From Beroe ovata (lineage: Eukaryota; Ctenophora; Nuda; Beroida; Beroidae), in assembly GCA_946803715.1 (NCBI GenBank), contig CAMPET010000002.1:1008441-1047523 (forward strand): DNA of 39,083 bases, given 5' to 3'. Positions 30,917 through 39,083 of this stretch are shown in pieces (positions within the stretch are counted from its first letter, which is position 1; every line of letters starts with the position of its first letter). Below the pieces are notes generated by a model that saw only the letters and a program-made list of their open reading frames with translations, was not told the DNA's origin and did no database searches. The position numbers and the translations under genes are program-made.

Positions 30917-33476
30917 CTGATTCCCCCGGTCCAAGAATGTGTTCCTCCGTACCCAATGCAGGAATAACATCGCATTTGATACCAAAGCTGTCAACGAGGC
31001 TCGATGGTGATCACAAGATTAATTCCAGTATTATATTATCATGTATAGTCAAAGTTAAATCAACGAGCAAAAATATGGAAAGGACAGAAAATGAAGAAGC
31101 TCGTGACCAAAGGTACGTGTAAAATTCTAATCGTTTTTTCTGGGGATACTGTCGGTATCTAGACGAGGAGAATTTTAATTACCGTAAACAAAAATGAGCT
31201 ATGTTTGTCAAGACACACACATCGCTGCATCACGGTCCAACAGTTTAGTTTAACTATGAGTGCGCCATAATATTTAAAAAAGGCATCGGATGGACATAGT
31301 GACTACCTATAATTGCTAATGAGGCTTGAGGGTTAGCTTAGCTGTCTACTCCCTGCTATAAACTGGCAAAGGTACAACGTACTAGGATGATTTCCAGGAA
31401 ACTTACGGTGTAGTTAAACTGAGATATAAGTCACATCAAAATCACGCAATGTCAATGATCGAATTGTGTGGCTGTGTTATGCTCTTTGATAAACCTATGA
31501 TCAGGCTTTGATCAAAAGAATACAAACAATCTTAGACAATGTGACAATTAAGTGTCTTTGTTCGTTTCTATATATCGGAGTCAGCAAATCAACCTGCTAA
31601 TTGGAAAATAAGTGATGGGTAATAAACCATGTTAACACGTCATGCCTCGCTCAGAAGTCTGTAGGAAATTAGAGTGACTGACATGACTGTGCTGTGCAAG
31701 CGGATTCATGTGCATGAGTACACGATATATCCACTTTGCAGTGGTGTTGGACGTCCGTAGATATTCATCAATGGATGGAGATATTGATCTTTGATGTCAT
31801 TTCTCTTCGAAACCATTGACACCGTACCTCACTAACTCAGGCTCAGTTTACCACCGCTTTCTTCTGACACCACTCTACTTGGACAACTCCTAACTTAGAC
31901 ACCATGTTCTTTGACACCACTCTGCCACGAGTGCTCATAGGTACATCCATTTCCAGCAACTCGTGTTGACACCGTATCTTGCGCGTGGGGACATCAGCTT
32001 AGAGTTGGTACAAGTCGGAGTAAACAACAAAGAAACCAGAGAGCAGGCAGTGAATACAAAGGAAATAGGTGTATAGACTGGTGTCAGCGTAGCTTTCAAC
32101 CTTACAAATACTTAGCCTAATCGCTCTTATTCGATCATAAGCCCAAAGACGAGCCACAACTAGACAAGTGCTATATAATACACCATGTACACCAGCATGT
32201 ACAATAGTAAAGCTTTGATACAAGGTGATAGTAAATGTAATATTTCAGTATTATCAAGTAGGTACATCTTTTATTAGGTGCCAAATGTCATCAGCACTTC
32301 GTTAAATGGATTTCAAGGCATGGATTGAGGATTCGAGACTGAAAGTAATGGTAATCAACGTCCATATTGGAGCGATAAGAAGTTTTGAATTTGTGCCAAA
32401 CAATATACTTTGAGCTCTTTGGATGATTTCCCCCGTTTTATGGAGGGTTTGGGTATAAAATTCGTATCATGTGTGATTTGCGTGACAGCGTTATTCAACA
32501 GCAAGATATTCGGTATTCCGTAAATACTTCAGTACAACTATAACACAGCAAGACACTGTAGAAGGAAGACATGAGAGCTAGGAGAAGGTAGCTATAAGTT
32601 AGGGTATGGGAGATAGCAAAAACAGAATTCCTGATCATGGAGATATGGATTATTTACAGTTAGACCGGTGGTCTTACTGTAATTTGGAAAATTTGGGATG
32701 GAAGGCGCATTCCAGCGGATAAGATTTGGGATATCTCACTGATCAAATGCGGAAATCACAAAGACTGACCGCTAGGGCTAAAACCTCCTGTCAGATTCAT
32801 TTCAAATTTCAGCGCTGTGACTCTCAAAATCTTGATGAAAAATTCCTGCTTCACATTACCTTGGCTTGTGATGGAATTCCGTCATAGAGTGGACTGTAGC
32901 CTGAAGTAGTTGAGACTCCAAAGAAACTGGATCTTAATTCTTCCATTCTTCTCCTTTTCCCTTCAAGTTCATGTCAATCAGGTAATGGATAAGCTTGCTT
33001 TTTTATAATGAGATTGTAGATCAAGATGTGATTCGAAAAAAACTTAGTTGATTTTGAAACAGATTACCTATACTGAACTCTACAGTCTACACACGACCTT
33101 TGTGCATTAGTAGATGAGAAACCTATAAAAGGTCTAACCCTAAGGCCACGGTATGGGTTTTTGCATGAAACAGTAGTCTTAGGATAATGTATGTGTACGT
33201 CGGAGAATATAAATACCTACTATTCTAACTTTTACCAGTTCTAAATATAGCCTTTCAGTCTTCAGCTGTGCAAGTGTTCAAGTGCATCAATAAAGTCTTG
33301 AAATGTAATAACCCACTCCTTAATTAGAATTAGAGTGTAGGTGCTATACTTCACTTGATTAGGCACGGCCAATGAATTGTTGATTGTTTAATGATTTGTT
33401 TTCAAGCTAGATCGACTACCGGCATTCTAATGGCCTAATCAGGAACGGTATGTGTGAATGAAGCTTGAAATTAGGT
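30917..33476. other. Non-coding AT-rich stretch
   Basis: No supported exon. At 31815-31975 there are scattered copies of TGACACCACTCT, the same motif that forms intronic repeats in TOPBP1. Confidence 0.4.
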
Positions 33477-33580
33477 TTAGGCCAAATGTCCAGTTAGGCC
33501 AAATGACCGCTAATTTTAGTACAGATTGTTAGGCCAAATGTCCAGTTAGGCCAAATGTCCAGTTAGGCCAAATGACCGAC
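33477..33580 (+). repeat. Minisatellite, 17-bp unit TTAGGCCAAATGTCCAG
   Basis: Five copies in two clusters (TTAGGCCAAATGTCCAG and the variant TTAGGCCAAATGACCG), separated by about 23 bp of unrelated sequence. Confidence 0.92.
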
Positions 33581-34318
33581 TTCCCCGGCATTCTGGTGTG
33601 TGATCAACTATAACACCAAGTAAATGTAAGATCATCGTTATGATCTTAGGATGAGTCATGATGGAAAATCGTCTAAACTCGTCTAAAATCGTCGACTGCT
33701 GTCAACTCTGATGTATATGGCTAAATTGTAATTAATGAGGTCATATATTTCACAACATAACAGTAATTATTACCGACAGCTGTAACCAGATTGGAATACA
33801 AACAGATCTAGAAAATTCCTCGAAAGTCAGTACTATTAGGTATCCCAGTGATCGCCATAACCGAGGAATGACACAAATCGAAACAAACGAGCAAATTTGG
33901 AACAACGTTACCAAGTTACAAGGGAACGCAATGTTTCGGAAGGAAGCTAATGAATAAACAAGTCAGTGTGTAGAAAGAGTGCCTGCACCGGACTCTGGAA
34001 TAATTACAGATGGATGTTTTCAAGACTTCATCTCCGTATTTTCGTTTGAACGATGTGTAATCAGGATGCTATTTGAGATCGATCCAATTTGAATGTCCTA
34101 GAACCATCAGCAAACATTATCCGATAGTTAAGCTGATTTCGAGTGATTTCGACTGTCATAGGGGAGACATTAGACCACCAAATCTTTGCGAACTCTTCAG
34201 AAATATGATTCATCTAATTCCGGTACAGTTCCGATCAAAAGTACCTACTAACAAGACAAAATATGAGTAAAAGCTACTAACTTACTAATAAGACAAAATA
34301 TAACAAAACTGCTGCAGC

Positions 34319-34353
<35 letters not shown>

Positions 34354-34392
34354 GCACGCACACAAACGCACATACACCCACACAAACACGTC
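34319..34392. repeat. (CA)n/(CACG)n microsatellite
   Basis: CA run passing into CGCA repeats and CACAAACACA variants. Confidence 0.93.
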
Positions 34393-34946
34393 GGAGTATG
34401 CTGCAACACGAGATGAGTGAGCAGCTGCAGAAGTGATTGTTTTCATTTTCACAACATTCAATCAACGGCAGAGGCCAGAGTGAGGCGAATGTCATTATTA
34501 TTATCACCGGGTACATTGGTCTACCCAACGTCTGATGAGTAAATGTACAGGAGGCCGAATAGGCACGAGAAGAGACAGTTGCTCGAATAACGATGTGAGA
34601 GAAGCATCACTTTCTTTTTTCTCGAGGTAGGACTTGAATGACATACGGTAACTCGAGGCAAAGAAACAACAGTGGAACTTTCACAAACAAGTGATGCTGT
34701 TCAATAGTTTCGATGATAACACCACAATGTTTCTGGGTATGTTCAAGTGTATGGCACATGTGACATGTTTACTGCACAGGAACGATTAGTGGTTAGAGAA
34801 GCAGCTTTACAGGGGCGCACAGCTGCTGGGTTGTTGTTTGAGGGGATAATGGCAGCTCTCACTTACTAAACACCTCAAGTCAAGGCCCACCCCTCGCCCT
34901 TTCCTCTTATCATGTTTGTGTGTGCTCTTGCTGTAATACCGAGCAG

Positions 34947-35046
34947 GTATAGTCGACGAAGTCAGAAGACACCTTGATGTTTCCGTCCAGATGATCGAGT
35001 GAGGAGTGGATTGAGAATCATCCCCGGGGTTTGATCGGTTGAAAAT
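34947..35046. other. Possible short exon, strand unresolved
   Basis: On plus: GAGCAG|GTATAGTC to GATCGA|GTGAGG (34947-34998) encodes IVDEVRRHLDVSVQMI. On minus: TTTCTTAG|ATTTTC to ATCAAG|GTGTCT (35046-34973) encodes IFNRSNPGDDSQSTPHSIIW then TETS. Both have good splice sites. The minus version does not fit the phase of the 30830-30916 candidate. Confidence 0.2.
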
Positions 35047-35131
35047 CTAAGAAAAAACCTCGCGCTCCCCACCAGAAATCATCAAATGATAATTGATCGA
35101 TAACATCTGAACGAGAAAAGGAAAACAGACG

Positions 35132-35581
35132 TCATGAGAGCGCCGCCTCGCAGTTTATCGTGGCGATGATAAAACTGCTAAAACAGTGAAATGATGCGGT
35201 AGTGCAGCATATTTTGGGTCTCCTAATACTCATTTGATTTTTTTTTCGGAAGAAGAGTGTTGATAAGAGTGATTTAGTGACGTAACAGGGGTGATTAGAA
35301 ATATCTTCACAAGACTCGGCAAGCACAGTGGCAGACTGAGACGATTTATGTAAAACAGTGTAGAAAATTCTCAAAATTAAGAATTTCGACAAAAACAATC
35401 GTGGAGATTGTGCTCCAATGGTACTCGATTGAATAAGGATAAAGGTGACATCGGTAACCACAATCAATGACTCTACGAGAGTATATAAACCTCGGTGTAC
35501 ACTGTACATTATAACAAGCTCTCTAAGCCCCCTTCCCCCTGATAATAGGAAATCATGCAGGTTCTCATGATTAATTATCAA
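35132..35581 (-). CDS. Open reading frame of 149 codons, unknown and doubtful
   Basis: Uninterrupted ATG-to-stop frame with an irregular composition (rich in Ser, Leu, Ile). No motif, splice or neighbour support. It may be chance in 39 kb of six-frame sequence. Confidence 0.12.
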   Translation of the reverse strand: MIINHENLHDFLLSGGRGLRELVIMYSVHRGLYTLVESLIVVTDVTFILIQSSTIGAQSPRLFLSKFLILRIFYTVLHKSSQSATVLAESCEDISNHPCYVTKSLLSTLFFRKKNQMSIRRPKICCTTASFHCFSSFIIATINCEAALS

Positions 35582-36068
35582 CGAGAGGATGACAGCTGAT
35601 GGTCAGTGACCATTGGTCATTGCATACCGTATAACAGAGTAGAGAATACAGGTACTGCTTCCTGTACATAGTACAGACAGTACACTGTACACAGTACCGC
35701 GTGTACATTATAAGTGCGCATTGTACATTATACACACGTCACACACATTGTATAACGTTATGTATAGGTACAGGAAACACGCTACACACACACAGTCACA
35801 AACACTCATATACAAACACCTCTTTATAAAGCAATGAATATTCCCATAGCATAATCTGACGATGTGGGAATCAGTGAAGAGTCAGTGAGAGCAATCTGAC
35901 CATGTTGACAAAACATCAATCCGTACCACCCGATCGTTGGTTTTTTGCGCGCGAAGTAGGACCTTACCTTGTTTTCATGCTTATTAATCAGAATCCAAAT
36001 TTCAATTATTTTTCAACTTCCCCCAACTTTGATACCGGGAAGCGGAATTTGACTGATGAATTACTCAC

Positions 36069-36194
36069 ACTTGTTGTCCTGAGGTCGGAGTTGGTTCTCG
36101 TGACGTCACCGCCTCTTCCACCCCCTCCCTCCACACAGCCTCCCCCACCGGTGACTCTCGGTCTCTGGTCATTCATATAGTTCATCAGAAACAT
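36069..36194 (-). CDS. Candidate minus-strand first coding exon, Gly-rich
   Basis: An ATG at 36194 opens 42 codons ending at a strong donor (ACAAGT|GTGAGT, phase 0). The peptide begins MFLMNYMNDQRPRVTGGGGC and continues Gly-rich, then VTRTNSDLRTTS. The GC-rich composition stands out from its surroundings. It could be the start of the RING gene, which would then span over 10 kb. Confidence 0.35.
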
Positions 36195-39028
36195 GGTGAT
36201 GTGACTTGCTGCTATTAGGAGGATTACTCTTTCAATAATGATTATTGTCAGCCGTTAGGAAGTAGTGGAAAGGCTGATCACTTCCTCATTAGCATGATGG
36301 AATACTTCCGAGTCCCAATAAGTGAAGGTTACACTGAATCAAGACGAACTTTATCAAGCGACTGAAAGAGTGAAATAATTGACTGAAAGTAATTGACTGA
36401 AAGAGGAACAACAATAAGTCTTTCTGCACAAACGTGTTTCAACAGCAAACAAAAATAGAAGCCCGGTATTACGCGAAATTAAAGGGAAGTTGAACTGTAG
36501 GGAAACCTTGGAAGATACTAATCAATGTCTTACCAAGAATTTCTCCCAACGATAGGTAATATCTGAGAAATAAGGATGTTGCGGCTAGGAAACGACTCGG
36601 TTAGGGTGTTATCGGTATTATCGGTTTAGGGTATATTGATCCTGTGCATATTTTAAAATTTTCGCGAAATCCTTCAGAAATCACAGACGTAATGATCAGA
36701 GAGAGAGAAAAGAAGAGTGTTAGAAACAAATTATACGATGAGAAACAAATGAAACGGGGAGGAAACGTTGCTGTCTCAAGTGAAAGAGAGAGACGTTGAT
36801 AACTGTGCATTATCAAGCTGTGATCATTTCTGAGGAATCAACAGAAAATAATATGACGTATCGATGCTATCAAAAGTAGACAAACCATCATGATTCACAT
36901 AACATCATGCTTCTAGCACGGCCTATCGGAAAAACACTCAACCAAAAATCTAAGAACCTTTTATCGAAATAATTGAACAGCTACACACCGAATAGCAGGC
37001 TAGTTGAAGAAATAATGTTCATATTCAAACTCTAAAAATTAATTTCTCACGCCAGGGAGACACAATAGAATGTCGTGGGTATGCCGATAGCTATAGATTC
37101 CAGACAGTAACTATATCTCGCTTTCATCGGATATATCGAATTACACCGTCTAGCTGGAAGAAAGAAAGGTGTCGAGACTTCCAAGGGAAGCTCGGGGGAG
37201 AGAATGCGATTTATCCAACAGAGAAAATGCAAATTCGTCAATTCAAGTGAGTCATGTCTGATAGGAGTTGTTAAGTTGCAAATATGAAAATTGTAAAGAA
37301 TGCGGAGATGGCATGTCAATTGTTAACCTATTCAAGCGTGAAAAAACATCAAACATACACATTATATGAAGCTATCAATGTGAATTATGCGCGAGAAAAT
37401 ATTCAGGAATAATAAAATACAGTGCCCATATAATAAAGTCGCGATTGTCTGTAATTCACGAAGTAGGAGGAATCATCACAGAAAGCCTGAACAAAGTGTT
37501 GCAACATCAATCTGATCATTTTCACATGAAGAGAGGAATTACATTCGGACGAAAGAGTGAACAATAATTGGAGTTATCCGTACTAGGTCGTCTGAAAAGG
37601 TATAATGACAAGACAAAGAAAGAAGGGAGTGTGGATAAAGAGAGACCGAATGCAGCATGAAGATTGTAGGTATAACAAAATTGTTACACTCTGAGGAGTG
37701 AATACAAAGCTGCGCTTCCACAGAATATATAGGTTTGAAAAAAACTTGTGATTGTAAGTTCCATACAATATCTGAGTATTAATTTCCGTATTACTGGATC
37801 ATGCGGTAATCCTGGTTTGATGACGTATGATGACAAGGGATGACACATTTGACAGCAGCACGCATCCATGAGATCATTTACACGACACCAGTTACAAAAC
37901 GTCGAGTCTAACAACCCACACAGAGATATAGAGATATTGAGGGACTATAGTAGTAGCTCTATTTGACAGCGTCGGAGGTGACGTCATGCTATCGATAGTG
38001 TGGCTCTCATCAACTGATTGCTATCTGACAACGATTTGACACCTGCCAGCTGCCACCAAATTCATCATACTATTGTGTGTGTGTGTGTGTTCAGATATTA
38101 GATTATGAAGGAGCATGCTAACTTTGATTGAAGAATGAAACGCGGACTTTCTGGGCACAGCTTAACGATTCAATTCAAAGCACGCAAATAAAGAAGCTGA
38201 GTAAGGAACCACAGGAAAGAACAGAGCTATATAGAATCTAAACCCTGGATATTCATGTTATTATGAACGTCCGCCGAGTATTTAGCTGCTACTTGTACCA
38301 AATACGTGACGATGTCGACTACACGTTGAAAGTCCTAATTAGCATAATAAGGTAGGTATGAAGTTGTCATCTGAAGTGGCAGTTCTAATTAGAGTCTAGC
38401 GTGTTTCTGACAGCTGCTGTCTCTCCCAACAATAAATCTGGACAGATGGGGGTCTATAGCCACTGTCTCTAGCCGATATACAATTTGTAAAACTGATCAG
38501 CAGTCAGCACTAAGCAAGGCCGGAATGGTGTACCCAGAGCCATTGCAACCCTCGAAAAATGAGGCTTTTGATGAAGAAAATAAAGAAAAGCTGGCCCAGT
38601 TCAATCACAATAAAGAACTACTGTGAATATTCAATATTCGGGAATAATTCATGGTTTCATACTAATAAATCGTACCATTCTCGAGCACGTAGACTATCAA
38701 CAAATTCATATGACTTAGGTCATGACAAAATCGCATAGATTATCATGATACTCCAAGTGATTACGGTTAATCAAATATCATATCCAATGCATCCACTTCA
38801 ACTTACTATGCATTATTGATTGCCTAGATGAAGCATAATAGGCGCGAATAGCGATTAAATGCCCAACACACAATACCTCAATTAATACACTATGTACAGC
38901 GATAGAGAGAGCAGGAAATCATACGTACAGTAATAATATGACAAGAGAGTCTTTTTGATGTGATAATGACTTAATGATTCCCGGACGAGAGAGAGCAAAA
39001 ACACACAGCCGAGTTAAAAACATAGTTT
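36195..39028. other. Non-coding AT-rich stretch
   Basis: No supported exon. It contains a short (GT)n run at about 38073-38090. Confidence 0.4.
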
Positions 39029-39083
39029 GCGCGTGTATGTGTGTGTGTCTGTGTGTGTCTGTGTCTGTGTCTGTGTGTCTGTG
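39029..39083. repeat. (GT)n/(GTCT)n microsatellite at window end
   Basis: GTGTGT interrupted by CT, continuing past the window edge. Confidence 0.95.

Noticed and set aside
27262-39083. CRISPR-like array or operon signals
   Set aside because: The repeats are microsatellites and minisatellites without regular unique spacers, and the window is animal DNA.

Overview
The window is animal nuclear DNA, rich in introns and AT-rich overall, with CA/GT microsatellites, minisatellites and a TTAGGG-type repeat array. It encodes clear orthologues of BUB3 and TOPBP1 and a secreted thrombospondin-1/beta-gamma-crystallin protein. Short introns (mostly 60-300 bp), very short intergenic gaps and a sponge-like crystallin protein suggest a marine invertebrate, perhaps a sponge or another non-bilaterian. 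I cannot fix the species from sequence alone. All gene models were built by hand from reading frame, GT/GC-AG splice sites and intron phase. TOPBP1 and BUB3 were also checked against their well-known homologues.

Layout. 1-3.0 kb: a minus-strand gene of unknown function (secure exons 2359-3023, further exons 1259-1856) and a possible plus-strand first exon at 655-786. 3.1-5.4 kb: a repeat island with a foldback element around a telomere-like core (4138-4411), a complete 112-bp MITE with 9-bp target duplications (4593-4704) and three copies of another dispersed repeat. 5.4-24.6 kb: four plus-strand genes packed head to tail: unknown gene A (5427-7326), BUB3 (7526-8958), unknown gene C (9234-12068) and TOPBP1 (12518-24630, 32 exons, 1388 aa). 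Genes A and C share a C-terminal domain and a 243-nt exon, so they are diverged tandem paralogues with BUB3 between them. Intron 29 of TOPBP1 holds a complete four-exon minus-strand gene (20540-22547) for the crystallin protein. 25.6-26.4 kb: the 3' end of a minus-strand RING-finger gene that runs into an 835-bp assembly gap. 27.3-39.1 kb: gene-poor, microsatellite-rich DNA with a few candidate minus-strand exons that could be the distal 5' part of the RING gene.

Function. BUB3 (spindle checkpoint) and TOPBP1 (replication initiation and ATR checkpoint activation) are both genome-surveillance proteins and may share transcription in the compact cluster. Genes A and C look nuclear (basic tracts, low-complexity linkers), but their role is unknown. 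The nested crystallin gene makes a secreted extracellular protein and is functionally unrelated to its host gene.
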